This document shows, piece after piece, positions 27,760 through 36,406 of a stretch of 64,000 nt of DNA. A model generated the notes under the pieces. The model was not told where the DNA came from, did not search any database, and saw nothing but the letters and a program-made list of their open reading frames with translations. Origin of the DNA: Methylomarinum sp965277025. GTDB lineage: Bacteria > Pseudomonadota > Gammaproteobacteria > Methylococcales > Methylomonadaceae. Location of the stretch: positions 2,852,001-2,916,000 of the forward strand of contig OZ255706.1 in assembly GCA_965277025.1 (NCBI GenBank), read 5' to 3'. Position 1 is the first letter of the stretch. Each line of letters starts with the position of its first letter. The position numbers were made by a program, and so were the translations under genes.

Positions 27760-27802
27760 CTCATACAATATTGATTTCCCGTCTGAATCGATATTGTATG
27801 AG
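27760..27802 (+). terminator. Strong hairpin after pilE
   Basis: A long stem CTCATACAATAT...GAT / ATC...ATATTGTATGAG with a loop of about nine bases, then TCTCCCTTTTG. It is positioned to end the fimT-pilE transcript. The T-tract is imperfect, so termination is likely but unproven. Confidence 0.7.
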
Positions 27803-27916
27803 TCTCCCTTTTGCCCAAAACCACAGCCTTAACAAGCTGATTCTCGACAACTATAGTGGACCCCGTAATCCGGACAATAGTTTAAACTATGACTATTGAA
27901 AAAAGAGGTACAAAAA

Positions 27917-28210
27917 ATGAGCGAAAAAAAACGGAAAACCTTTAGCGGGGCGCAAAAGGCCAAAATCGCGCTGGAAGCGGTTAAGAACATCAAAACGATC
28001 AATGAGATTGCTCAAGAGAATGAAGTCCATCCATCTCAGGTAAGCCAATGGAAAAAGGAACTGTTGGCCAATGCGGGAAGCCTGTTTGAAGGCAAACGCG
28101 GGCCGAAAGCGGTGAAGGCGCAAGACAATCCGGACCGTCTGTACGCCAAAATCGGGCAGTTGAATATGGAACTGGATTGGCTTAAAAAAAAGTCCGGGAT
28201 CAGCCTATGA
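27917..28210 (+). CDS. IS3-family transposase OrfA
   Basis: 97 residues: HTH_Tnp_1 type DNA-binding protein (MSEKKRKTFSGAQKAKIALE, NEIAQENEVHPSQVSQWKKEL) with a C-terminal leucine-rich helix (YAKIGQLNMELDWLKKK). The ATG at 27917 is chosen over the longer frame from 27896 because a GAGGTA stretch lies ahead of it. An A8 run near the end (28187-28195 region) could serve a -1 frameshift that would fuse it to OrfB. OrfB also has its own ATG overlapping the stop. Confidence 0.9.
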   Translation: MSEKKRKTFSGAQKAKIALEAVKNIKTINEIAQENEVHPSQVSQWKKELLANAGSLFEGKRGPKAVKAQDNPDRLYAKIGQLNMELDWLKKKSGISL

Positions 28211-29127
28211 TCACGCGTCAAAGCTGGGTGGATCAAAAAGATGAGTTGGCGTTAAGTCGGCAATGCCAGTTATTGAACGTTACCCGCTCAGTAATCCATG
28301 AACAGAAAAAACGCCAACAACAGCCGGTGTCTGCTGAAGATCAGCAACTGTTGCGGTTGCTCGACGAAGAATATACCCGGCATCCTTTTTATGGCTCACG
28401 CCGTATGACAAAGTATTTACGCGGCCTTAACCATCAGGTCAACCGCAAACGGGTTCAGCGGCTGATGCGCATACTGGGGCTGGTCGGCATGGCGCCGGGC
28501 CCGAACACCAGTAAGCCGCATCCTGAGCATAAAGTCTATCCCTATCTGTTAAGAGGCGTCGAGGTGACACGCCCCAACCAGGTTTGGAGTACCGACATCA
28601 CCTATATCCGGCTGCCGCAAGGATTTGTTTATCTGGTGGCCATCATGGATTGGTACAGCCGAAAAGTATTGGCATGGCAACTTTCCAATACCATGGACAG
28701 CGCGTTTTGCGTAAATTGTCTGGAGCAGGCCATCAAGACCTATGGCACACCGGAGATATTTAATACCGACCAGGGCGCACAGTTCACCAGCGCGGACTTC
28801 ACCGGGGTATTGAGTCAGCATGGCGTGACCATCAGCATGGATGGCCGGGGACGGGCCTTGGACAATATCTTTGTTGAACGACTCTGGCGCACAGTGAAAT
28901 ATGAAGAAGTTTATTTGAAGCAATACGGCAACCTGCAAGCACTGTCAGCGGGGTTGACGGACTACTTTGCCTTTTACAACAGCGAACGACCGCATCAGTC
29001 GTTAGGCTATGAAACGCCAGACAGGGTTTATCAATTCGCCACGGGAGGTGGCGCTAAAATCGTGGATAAATATAATGCCGGCACTGCCAAGCAGACGCCG
29101 GGTGAAAATATGGGCCAGAGCCATTGA
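28207..29127 (+). CDS. IS3-family transposase OrfB (DDE integrase)
   Basis: 306 residues with a retroviral-type integrase core. Catalytic residues are seen in VWSTDITYIRLP (Asp), FNTDQGAQFTS (Asp) and NIFVERLWRTVKYEE (Glu). An N-terminal HTH_21 segment (LLDEEYTRHPFYGSRRMTKYL) and the closing YNSERPHQSLGY are typical. It overlaps orfA by 4 bp. Both reading frames are intact, so this copy may be active. Confidence 0.93.
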   Translation: MITRQSWVDQKDELALSRQCQLLNVTRSVIHEQKKRQQQPVSAEDQQLLRLLDEEYTRHPFYGSRRMTKYLRGLNHQVNRKRVQRLMRILGLVGMAPGPNTSKPHPEHKVYPYLLRGVEVTRPNQVWSTDITYIRLPQGFVYLVAIMDWYSRKVLAWQLSNTMDSAFCVNCLEQAIKTYGTPEIFNTDQGAQFTSADFTGVLSQHGVTISMDGRGRALDNIFVERLWRTVKYEEVYLKQYGNLQALSAGLTDYFAFYNSERPHQSLGYETPDRVYQFATGGGAKIVDKYNAGTAKQTPGENMGQSH

Positions 29128-29213
29128 GCCTGACTGTTATGAGGGTTCTATCTTAAATTCTCTAATAATTTGTCTGGACAATGGGGTCCACTTTAGAAAA
29201 TACTGCCACAACC

Positions 29214-29231
29214 TTAACCCAGCCTTGTCAT
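29214..29231. repeat. Left arm of a long hairpin split by IS66
   Basis: TTAACCCAGCCTTGTCAT pairs at 17 of 18 positions with 32106-32123 (minus-strand reading). Removing IS66 and the IS4-like copy leaves a stem of 18 bp with a loop of about 28 bases, likely the shared terminator between pilE side and ppk. Confidence 0.8.
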
Positions 29232-29256
29232 TGTAGTGCCATACTTTTATAAATTA

Positions 29257-30381
29257 TAGAAGTTACGCATTGACAGGCAATGTTAAACTATGGGTTTAAA
29301 AAATCCCAAAGTCAATGCAAGGCAAACCTTGATAAGAGAAATAACACGCCCCTCAACAGCCTGCTGTACATTACCCATGTATATTGGTTTTTTATTAAGT
29401 GAGCCGAAACAAGCTAGTTGTCGACGATTAGGAGAAGTCATGTCAATATCACATGATAGCGTAAATCGATTTCTAAATCGGGAGCATTACACTGGGCGAG
29501 ATTTATACAATGAAGCCAGCGCAGGCCTGAATTTAAAGGGCGGAACCTTGAGTGTTGACGATAGTGTTCTTGATAAACCTTATAGCCAATATATGGCATA
29601 TGTCAGTTATTTTTGGTCGGGAAAACATCATAGAGCAGTCAAGGGAATCAATCTTGTCACGTTGTACTACACAGACATTCAAGGAAAACACCAACCACTG
29701 AATTTCCGGGTGGTCGATAAGGCGGAAGGAAAGACAAAAAATGACTATTTTCAAGACATGCTGACCGAAGTATTAGCTTGGGGACTAGAACCTGGTTTTG
29801 TAACAGGAGATAGCTGGTACAGTTGCGTGGATAATCTTAAATTGATAAGAAATCATCAGACAGGATTATTCTTTGCAGTGGAAGGTAATCGATTAGTCTC
29901 TGTTGAAAAAGGTTCATGGGTTCAAGTCAGGCAATTAGAAATCCCGGAAGACGGCTTAATGGTTTGGCTCAAAAATTTTGGGTATGTGAAATTATTTCGG
30001 ACGACCTTGAAAGAACAAGTTCGCCATTACATAAGTTCACTACCTGATGAAGAAAAAACCGCTGTTTTTGACAAGAAAGCATTTACCGAACAACATGATA
30101 GGCATTGGCAGATTGAGCAATATCATCGGGCAATAAAGCAGGTGTGTAATATTGAGCGGTTCCAGGTTCGCAATAAAAGAGCAATAAATAATCATATTTT
30201 TTCTGCAATTTGTGGCTTTGTTCAATTACAAAAATTGAGCTTTGCAGACGTGATTAATAATTGCTATAGCGTACAGCGGAATTTATTCAACGATGTTATG
30301 GCTTCGTTTATCGACACCTTTATGCCAAATATGAATCATTTAAACCCAAAATTTCGATCTGTTGTCAATGCGTAACTTCTA
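29257..30381 (+). mobile_element. IS4-superfamily element, copy 2
   Basis: Same 18-bp terminal repeats as copy 1 and a 5-bp target duplication AATTA (29252-29256, 30382-30386). It is inserted exactly at the left end of the IS66 element, inside one copy of that element's 8-bp duplication. At least four base differences separate it from copy 1. Orientation is opposite to copy 1. Confidence 0.93.
29290..30375 (+). CDS. DDE transposase of the IS4-like element, copy 2
   Basis: 361 residues, the same protein as at 19699-20784 apart from two residues (Ser in QASCRR, Gly in SAGLN). All catalytic blocks are intact: VDDSVLDKP, GDSWYSC and WQIEQYHRAIKQ. Two full copies with perfect ends suggest recent activity in this genome. 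Confidence 0.9.
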   Translation: MGLKNPKVNARQTLIREITRPSTACCTLPMYIGFLLSEPKQASCRRLGEVMSISHDSVNRFLNREHYTGRDLYNEASAGLNLKGGTLSVDDSVLDKPYSQYMAYVSYFWSGKHHRAVKGINLVTLYYTDIQGKHQPLNFRVVDKAEGKTKNDYFQDMLTEVLAWGLEPGFVTGDSWYSCVDNLKLIRNHQTGLFFAVEGNRLVSVEKGSWVQVRQLEIPEDGLMVWLKNFGYVKLFRTTLKEQVRHYISSLPDEEKTAVFDKKAFTEQHDRHWQIEQYHRAIKQVCNIERFQVRNKRAINNHIFSAICGFVQLQKLSFADVINNCYSVQRNLFNDVMASFIDTFMPNMNHLNPKFRSVVNA

Positions 30382-30386
30382 AATTA

Positions 30387-32094
30387 GTAACTACTCAGCG
30401 TAAATAAGTAAAAAAACTGCTTGACACGATTTTAGCGTTATTTTTGATTTTCTAACGGCAACACCTGGCGCAAGAGGTTTACTGTATTAGCCTGCGTTAG
30501 TTGAGGCGTGTTGCCTTATAAGCACTGCCCGATAGCCCTGCTGCCGTGCATTTCTAAAATACGATGACGGGCAACACAGAGGCAAAAATTCGTATTTCAA
30601 AAGCCATGAGACAAGAGTCCTGTACTTAAACCCACAGGCCGTTTCATTGAAGATTGATTCCATTGATGTAGAGGCTGCCATTACCAATGCCCGGCAGCTG
30701 ATTGAAGATGAAGCCGATTTATCTCCGGCGCTGCGGTCTTCGCTGGAGATATTGTTGTTGCTGGTCACGCTCTTGATGCATCGGCTCGGACTTAACAGCA
30801 GTAACAGTTCCAGGCCGCCATCAAGTGATCCTGATCGTAAAAGGAAAGCACGGGCTGGATCAAAAAAACCAGGTGGTGGACAGAAAGGGCATATTGGCAC
30901 CACGCTGGTTAAAGTCGATGATCCCGATGACGTTATCTCCATCAAGATTGATCGCCGTACCTTGCCAGCCGGAAGCTACACGGCAGATGGCTTTGAAACC
31001 CGGCAGGTATCTGATATTGATATTTCACGGATTGTGACGGAATATCGTGCGCAAAGGCTTATCGATGAACAAGGTCGTCGGTTTGTTGCTCCTTTTCCCG
31101 AGGGCGTAACAAAAGCCGTGCAATATGGTGACCAACTCAAGGCGCACGCCGTGTATCTTTCGCAGTACCAATTATTGCCCTGCCAGCGCATCAAGGATTA
31201 TTTTTCCGATCAATTACAGATCCCCATCAGTGAAGGTTCGTTGGTTAATTTCAATCAACCAGCCTTTGAGAAGCTGGCATCCTTTGAGCCGATTTGCAAG
31301 CAAAGACTGGCGGCAGCTTCTGTTGTACATGCCGATGAAACGGGCATTAACATCAATGGCGCCAGGTACTGGTTGCATTGTGCTTCTAATGATTTATGGA
31401 CACATTATTTTCCCCATGTAAAACGGGGCAAGGAAGCGATGGATGTCATTGGCATCCTGCCTGACTTTCATGGCATTTTATGCCACGATCACTGGAAGCC
31501 TTACTACAAGTCCCCCTTCACTCATGCCTTGTGCAATGCGCATCATCTGCGTGAACTGACCCGTGCCCGGGAGCAGGATGGACAGCAGTGGGCCAAAGAA
31601 ATGGAAACCCGGTTAAAAAAGATCAATCAGGTCGTCGATGATGCAGGGGGGAAGCCTGAAGCAAGAAAAGCGGCCTGTTATCGACGACGATATCGAGATT
31701 TATTAGAGAAAGCACAAATTGAATGTCCGCCACCAACCCCGTTGCCCGGTAAACCCAAACGTGGGCGCCTCAAGCGCAGTAAATCCAGAAACTTACTGGA
31801 ACGGCTGATCAATTACCAGGATGATGTCTTACGCTTTATGAGAGAAATAGATGTGCCATTTACTAATAATCTCGGTGAGAATGATATCCGCATGACCAGG
31901 GTGCAGCAAAAAATATCGGGGTGTTTCAGGAGTGAGCAGGGTGCCATCACCTTCTGCCGTATTCGGGGATATCTATCCACTTGTCGTAAACATCATGTCA
32001 GTGCCTCTGAAGCGTTGGTACTGGTATTTAAGGGGAAATTACCGGAATTTACTCAGTGACCTGATGCTTTTGGTAAAATACGCTGAGTAGTTAC
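30387..32094 (+). mobile_element. IS66-family element
   Basis: 1708 bp ending in perfect 16-bp repeats (GTAACTACTCAGCGTA at 30387 and its complement ending at 32094). The 8-bp duplication expected for IS66 is ATAAATTA: the right copy is at 32095-32102, and the left copy is at 29249-29256, pushed away by the later IS4-like insertion. Only the large transposase gene is present; no tnpA or tnpB is seen. The 250 bp ahead of the gene hold a TTGACA box (30421) but no other feature. Confidence 0.9.
30647..32059 (+). CDS. IS66-family transposase (TnpC type)
   Basis: 470 residues from a TTG at 30647. The order is normal for IS66 TnpC: an N-terminal coiled region, then NSSNSSRPPSSDPDRKRK, a zinc-finger-like segment, the DDE core with VVHADETGINI (Asp), GILCHDHWKPYYK (Asp) and FTNNLGENDIRM (Glu), and the C-terminal KISGCFRSEQGAITFCRIRGYLST. 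Several Cys residues ahead of the core are reduced, and no clear zinc CxxC pair is seen. Single-gene IS66 elements are known (ISBst12-like). Confidence 0.92.
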   Translation: MKIDSIDVEAAITNARQLIEDEADLSPALRSSLEILLLLVTLLMHRLGLNSSNSSRPPSSDPDRKRKARAGSKKPGGGQKGHIGTTLVKVDDPDDVISIKIDRRTLPAGSYTADGFETRQVSDIDISRIVTEYRAQRLIDEQGRRFVAPFPEGVTKAVQYGDQLKAHAVYLSQYQLLPCQRIKDYFSDQLQIPISEGSLVNFNQPAFEKLASFEPICKQRLAAASVVHADETGININGARYWLHCASNDLWTHYFPHVKRGKEAMDVIGILPDFHGILCHDHWKPYYKSPFTHALCNAHHLRELTRAREQDGQQWAKEMETRLKKINQVVDDAGGKPEARKAACYRRRYRDLLEKAQIECPPPTPLPGKPKRGRLKRSKSRNLLERLINYQDDVLRFMREIDVPFTNNLGENDIRMTRVQQKISGCFRSEQGAITFCRIRGYLSTCRKHHVSASEALVLVFKGKLPEFTQ

Positions 32095-32105
32095 ATAAAT
32101 TATTG

Positions 32106-32123
32106 ATGACAAAGCTGGGTTAA
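32106..32123. repeat. Right arm of the split hairpin
   Basis: ATGACAAAGCTGGGTTAA is the complement, with one mismatch, of 29214-29231. It starts nine bases downstream of the ppk stop on the minus strand, so the restored hairpin would end ppk transcription. Confidence 0.8.
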
Positions 32124-32131
32124 CCAGTGGC

Positions 32132-34237
32132 TCAAGCCTTGCTACAGATCATCTTGAGCAACTCCTGCTGTACAGCAAATTCAGCTTCATCACCTGGGGT
32201 AAGGTGTTGATACTCACCACTAGCCTGTAAAATCCAGGCTTGACTGTTATCTTTCAGATACATTTCCAGATCATTCAATACACGGTCATGCAGTTTTTTA
32301 TTTTCGATAGGAAAGCAGGTTTCCACCCGCCTGAACATATTCCGGTCCATTAAATCGGCGCTGGAACAATAAACCCGCCAATCACCGCCATTGGCGAAAG
32401 CATAAACGCGCGTATGCTCCAGAAAACGGCCGATAATGGAACGTACCTCGATATTCTCGGATACGCCAGGAATACCCGGCTTTAAACAACAGACGCCACG
32501 GACAATCAGTTTGATTTCAACGCCTGCTTGTGAGGCACGATACAGAGCCTCTATACATTTTCTCTCCACCACTGCGTTGACTTTAATGATAATTTTTGCC
32601 TGCTTTCCTTTTCTGGCATGACTGATTTCCTGCTCAATCATTTTCAATAAACCTTTATGTAAAGAAAAAGGTGATTGCAGTAACTTGTTCAGACGGCTGA
32701 CTTTTCCAAGACTCGTCAATTGTGCAAAAATGCGCCGGACATCTTCACCTATGACTTTATCATTGGTCAATAATCCATAGTCAGTGTAAAGTCTGGCGGT
32801 TTTCGGATGATAATTACCGGTACCCAAATGGGTGTAAAATTGTAATTTCTTGCCTTCCTTGCGCAAGACCTGACACATTTTAGCATGGGTTTTATAGCCC
32901 ACCACACCATACACGACATGGGCTGCGGCATCCTGTAATTTGGCCGCCAGGCCGATATTTTCCTTTTCATCAAAACGCGCCCTGAGTTCTATCACCACCG
33001 TCACTTCCTTGCCGCTTCTAGCAGCTTTGATCAGGGCGCTGACGATCGGTGAATCGACCCCGGTTCGATACAGGGTTTGTTTGATCGCAATCACATCAGG
33101 GTCAGCTGCCGCCTGGCGAATAAACTCGACTACCGGCATGAAAGATTCAAATGGATGATGCAGTAAATAATCCTGCTGTTTGATGGCCGATAAAATATCT
33201 TTTTTTCGCCCCAGGGCGCGCGGAACATAAGGTTTGAACGGGTTAAATTTTAATTCCGGCCGATCGACTTGTTTATAAATCGCTTGTATACGGCTCAAGT
33301 TTACAGGGCCATTGACACGGAACACTTGCCCATCCTGCAAACCAAAACGGGCTTTTAGAAAATTAATTGTTTCATCCGGACAATTGGCGTCAATTTCCAA
33401 TCTGACTTCATCGCCATAATTGCGCATCGCCAACTCGCCTTCCACCGCATGCAGCAGGTCATCGATCGCATCGTCATCGACAAAAAAATCACTGTTACGG
33501 GTCACTCTGAACTGATAACAACCTTTCACATTCATGCCATTGAACAATTCACCGACAAAAGCATGAATAATGGACGATAAAAACACAAAATCATGCGGCC
33601 CACCGCTCGTTTCATCGGCAGGCAACTGCACGATCCTGGGTAAGGCGCGCGGCGCCTGCAAAACCGCCCGTCCACTGTTGCGACCGAAAGCATCCTTGCC
33701 AGTCAAGGTAATAATAAAATTCAAACTTTTGTTCAGAATCCTTGGAAAAGGATGGGCGGAATCCAGGCCGACCGGCGTTAAAATGGGCAACAACTCATCA
33801 TTGAAATATTGTTCCAGCCAGGCTCTTTGCCGCTCATTCCAGTCATGCCGTCGAATGAAACAAATTTTTTCCTGCTGTAATTGAGGAATCAGAATTTCAT
33901 TCAGAACCCGGTATTGTTCCTCCACCAGCCTGTGCGCCCTATCTGCAATTTTGTTCAACTGTTCCTGTGGCGTCAGGCCGTCGATGCCAGTTGCGCCCGG
34001 CTCCATTTCGGCCATTTGAATGACACTGGCGACCCGGACTTCATAAAACTCATCCAGATTGGAACAGGAAATACACAAATAATTGAGCCGTTCCAATAAT
34101 GGCAGTTTTTCATCTTTGGCCTGCGCCAAAACCCGGTCGTTAAACTCCAGTAAACTCAGTTCACGGTTAATATATAAATGCGGATCGGAAAAATCCGTTA
34201 TTGTTTCAGTATCTGTAACACTGTCTGACTGATTCAT
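32132..34237 (-). CDS. ppk: Polyphosphate kinase 1
   Basis: 701 residues from the ATG at 34237, which has AAGG about 12 nt upstream; a TTG at 34264 would add nine residues. Polyphosphate kinase makes inorganic polyphosphate from ATP. The domain order is N, head, C1 and C2. The autophosphorylated histidine lies in THLGTGNYHPKTARLYTDYG; the head contains the ALGRKKDILSAIKQQDYLLHHPFESF block. PPi-linked metabolism (pfp) and polyphosphate may interact, which is inference. An IS66 element ends 37 bp beyond the stop. Confidence 0.96.
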   Translation of the reverse strand: MNQSDSVTDTETITDFSDPHLYINRELSLLEFNDRVLAQAKDEKLPLLERLNYLCISCSNLDEFYEVRVASVIQMAEMEPGATGIDGLTPQEQLNKIADRAHRLVEEQYRVLNEILIPQLQQEKICFIRRHDWNERQRAWLEQYFNDELLPILTPVGLDSAHPFPRILNKSLNFIITLTGKDAFGRNSGRAVLQAPRALPRIVQLPADETSGGPHDFVFLSSIIHAFVGELFNGMNVKGCYQFRVTRNSDFFVDDDAIDDLLHAVEGELAMRNYGDEVRLEIDANCPDETINFLKARFGLQDGQVFRVNGPVNLSRIQAIYKQVDRPELKFNPFKPYVPRALGRKKDILSAIKQQDYLLHHPFESFMPVVEFIRQAAADPDVIAIKQTLYRTGVDSPIVSALIKAARSGKEVTVVIELRARFDEKENIGLAAKLQDAAAHVVYGVVGYKTHAKMCQVLRKEGKKLQFYTHLGTGNYHPKTARLYTDYGLLTNDKVIGEDVRRIFAQLTSLGKVSRLNKLLQSPFSLHKGLLKMIEQEISHARKGKQAKIIIKVNAVVERKCIEALYRASQAGVEIKLIVRGVCCLKPGIPGVSENIEVRSIIGRFLEHTRVYAFANGGDWRVYCSSADLMDRNMFRRVETCFPIENKKLHDRVLNDLEMYLKDNSQAWILQASGEYQHLTPGDEAEFAVQQELLKMICSKA

Positions 34238-34264
34238 ACTTTTTATCGCCTTGTTCACCAGCAA

Positions 34265-34690
34265 CCGAAAGGTGGTGGTGTTATTTTTGTTGGTTGTGCA
34301 GAGAAGCTAATTGTCAGGCGCTCGGTCGATCTGCTTCGCTTGATCGACCCTACAAACTGACCGGTTCATGTTGTTAATCCTGTGTACCCAAGGAAATGCT
34401 GAACAAATCATCCATGATTTGTCAGCGCCCGCAAAACGGACAACGATTTCCGCTTTGCTCAACCGTGTTCACCTTAGCAGCGTATAACCTGACCCGCCTG
34501 ATGACCTTGTTACAATGGCGTTATTCAACTGCGTAGGCACCGTTGTGCCTGAAATCCGCCAAAAGGTGGAAATAAAGCCTCGAAAGGGCAATATAAACCG
34601 GCTGATACCGGAAAACCTGGCTAATTAGGCCATCCAGAGGTAAATTTAACCCAAAATGAAGGGCTGGAGCCGGAGGCATAGGGGTGTTTT
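34265..34690. other. 426-bp intergenic region with repeats
   Basis: No convincing gene. It contains a perfect 8-bp hairpin GGTCGATC / GATCGACC (34324-34349), copy 2 of the dispersed hairpin repeat (34389-34434), and on the minus strand a short open frame of 59 codons without a recognised product. The end next to the following gene carries CAGGCTGTTGAAAA (34688-34701), a 14-mer also present at 11853-11866, suggesting leftover mobile DNA. Confidence 0.55.
34389..34434. repeat. Dispersed hairpin repeat, copy 2
   Basis: Matches 14665-14709 at nearly every position across about 45 bp (GCTGAACAAATCATCC, then GATTTGTCAGCG and a CCGCAAA end). Confidence 0.7.
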
Positions 34691-35518
34691 TCAACAGCCT
34701 GATAAAGCGTAAAACATTTTACCGTTATAGACTGGATCCAGCGGAATCTGATGGCAGGCTTCAAACTGCTGAATAAACTGTCGTAATTCCGGGCTGCTGC
34801 GAGCAAAACCGCCACAATGGTAATTCAGTTCAATTTGCCAGTTTTTTGAACTGCCTTCCGGCAATAATTGTTTGACATCATCAAATAAAAACCCCTCCCC
34901 TTTCAGCGCAGCAATGCCCCACACGGTTACATTTTCGGGGCTGGCTGCAATCAATCCGGCTAAGGTGGTTCCTGTTCCTGCGGCGACCAGCAGATGGTCG
35001 TATTGTATCGTTATTTCTATCACAATTTCATGAATACCTTGTAACGCCAGGTTGCTGGCGCCGCCTTCCGGTATCCAGTATTCACCTGTTTTCAAGCCAG
35101 GCAAGCTATTAAACTTACGATATTGGCGCAGCTTTCTAAATTGCTGGCGGGAAACAAATTCCAGTTGCATTCCCCATGCCCTTATATCACGCAATGTCGG
35201 ACTCGGGTTTTCAGGCTCCTCACCCCGTATATAGCCGCGGGTTTTCAAGCCCACTTCCTTTCCGACACAGGCCAGGGCATGCAGATGATTCGACCACGGC
35301 CCGCCCATGCTCACCAGGGTATCAGCCTGAGATTGAAAAGCATGGTTCAGACAATATTTCAGCTTGCGCCATTTATTGCCGGAAATAACCGGATGAATCA
35401 GATCATCCCGCTTTATCCAGACTTCAATACCTGCTTTACGAAATAATTCATCATCAATTCGTTGCAAAGGAGAAACACAAAAGCGCTGTTCCAATGCCAG
35501 CAAATCAGGATGCAGCAT
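34691..35518 (-). CDS. D-cysteine desulfhydrase / ACC deaminase-like PLP enzyme, C-terminus truncated
   Basis: 275 residues of a fold-type II PLP enzyme. The PLP lysine lies in ISGNKWRKLKY, followed by LVSMGGPWSNHLHALA and the phosphate-binding loop VAAGTGTTLAG. Substrate may be D-cysteine or 1-aminocyclopropane-1-carboxylate; the sequence does not decide. Homologues continue past DPVYNGKMFYAL with another 25-30 residues ending in a GG-containing strand. Here the frame runs into a repeat (CAGGCTGTTGAAAA) and stops at S-G-C. The 3' end is therefore probably lost. It shares one base with folP (TAATG). Confidence 0.75.
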   Translation of the reverse strand: MLHPDLLALEQRFCVSPLQRIDDELFRKAGIEVWIKRDDLIHPVISGNKWRKLKYCLNHAFQSQADTLVSMGGPWSNHLHALACVGKEVGLKTRGYIRGEEPENPSPTLRDIRAWGMQLEFVSRQQFRKLRQYRKFNSLPGLKTGEYWIPEGGASNLALQGIHEIVIEITIQYDHLLVAAGTGTTLAGLIAASPENVTVWGIAALKGEGFLFDDVKQLLPEGSSKNWQIELNYHCGGFARSSPELRQFIQQFEACHQIPLDPVYNGKMFYALSGC

Positions 35519-36339
35519 TAACCGGCTTGTTTAATCGCAAAGGCCACATCCAGCGCCTGCCGGTTTTCTTTGACATCATGCACCCGAAACAGTTTGACGC
35601 CGGCCATCACACCCAAAGCCGTTGTTACCGCTGTTGCCGTCACCAGTTCCTGGGGGTTGTCAACCTGGCAAATACTGCCCATAAAGCGCTTGCGGCTCGT
35701 GCCTAGCATAACCGGAAAACCCGTGGCGACAAATTGATCCAGATTCGCCAGTAACTCCAGGTTATCCTGTTTGCGCTTGCCAAAACCGATACCTGGGTCG
35801 ATGGCGATTTGCTGTTTGGAAATCCCGGCATCCAGCGCGGCTTCTATGCGGCTTTTAATCCCATCCAGAATATCCAGAACGGCATCATCATAATAAGGAT
35901 TGTCCTGCATGGTTTTTGGCGTTCCCTGTCTATGCATCAAAATAATCGGTATTTCTCCTCTCGCCGCCAGCGCCAGAATCTCATCATCATCCAGCCCCGC
36001 CGAAATATCATTGATGATATTCGCGCCTGCCTCCAGCGCCGCCTGAGCCACCGGACTCAAAGTGGTGTCAATACTGATCGGGATGGATTCAGACACCTCG
36101 CGGCGAATGGCTTCAATAACCGGCGTAACGCGATCGATCTGCTGTTCGACACTGACTGGTTCTGAACCCGGCCGGGTCGATTCACCGCCAATATCGATAA
36201 TATCAGCGCCCTGGGTCAACATTTCGAGGCAACGCCGCACAGCTAAATCAACCTCATTGAACTGACCGCCATCCGAAAAGCTGTCTGGCGTGACATTTAA
36301 AATCCCCATAATCAATGGCTTTTCAATCTGTGAAAACAT
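35518..36339 (-). CDS. folP: Dihydropteroate synthase
   Basis: A 273-residue enzyme that joins p-aminobenzoate to dihydropterin pyrophosphate in folate synthesis. The family signatures GILNVTPDSFSDGG, IDIGGESTRPGS and DPGIGFGK are intact, as is ISIDTTLSPVAQAAL. It is the true folate enzyme, distinct from the DHPS-like H4MPT protein encoded at 36946-38334 on the other strand. The two pterin gene sets lie back to back, divided by 67 bp (36340-36406), where divergent promoters would be. Confidence 0.96.
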   Translation of the reverse strand: MFSQIEKPLIMGILNVTPDSFSDGGQFNEVDLAVRRCLEMLTQGADIIDIGGESTRPGSEPVSVEQQIDRVTPVIEAIRREVSESIPISIDTTLSPVAQAALEAGANIINDISAGLDDDEILALAARGEIPIILMHRQGTPKTMQDNPYYDDAVLDILDGIKSRIEAALDAGISKQQIAIDPGIGFGKRKQDNLELLANLDQFVATGFPVMLGTSRKRFMGSICQVDNPQELVTATAVTTALGVMAGVKLFRVHDVKENRQALDVAFAIKQAG

Positions 36340-36406
36340 CTTCCCTTCCTCCCACTAAAACACCTTAAAACAGGTATAATGCTGTTTTTTTACACCGTAC
36401 ACGCTC

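Larger units (their letters stand above)
27851..29196 (+). mobile_element. IS3-family element, copy 1
   Basis: About 1346 bp. Left end CTATAGTGGACCCCGT and right end GGGGTCCACTTTAG form imperfect inverted repeats that extend with TCCGGACAA / TTGTCTGGA. The exact edges are uncertain because no 3-bp duplication is clear. A second copy begins at 63499, identical over its first 501 bp except one base (C 28297 to T 63945). Confidence 0.88.

Noticed and set aside
27851..29196. A 3-bp target duplication for the IS3 copy
   Set aside because: Flanking triplets do not match with any of the plausible edges, so none is claimed.
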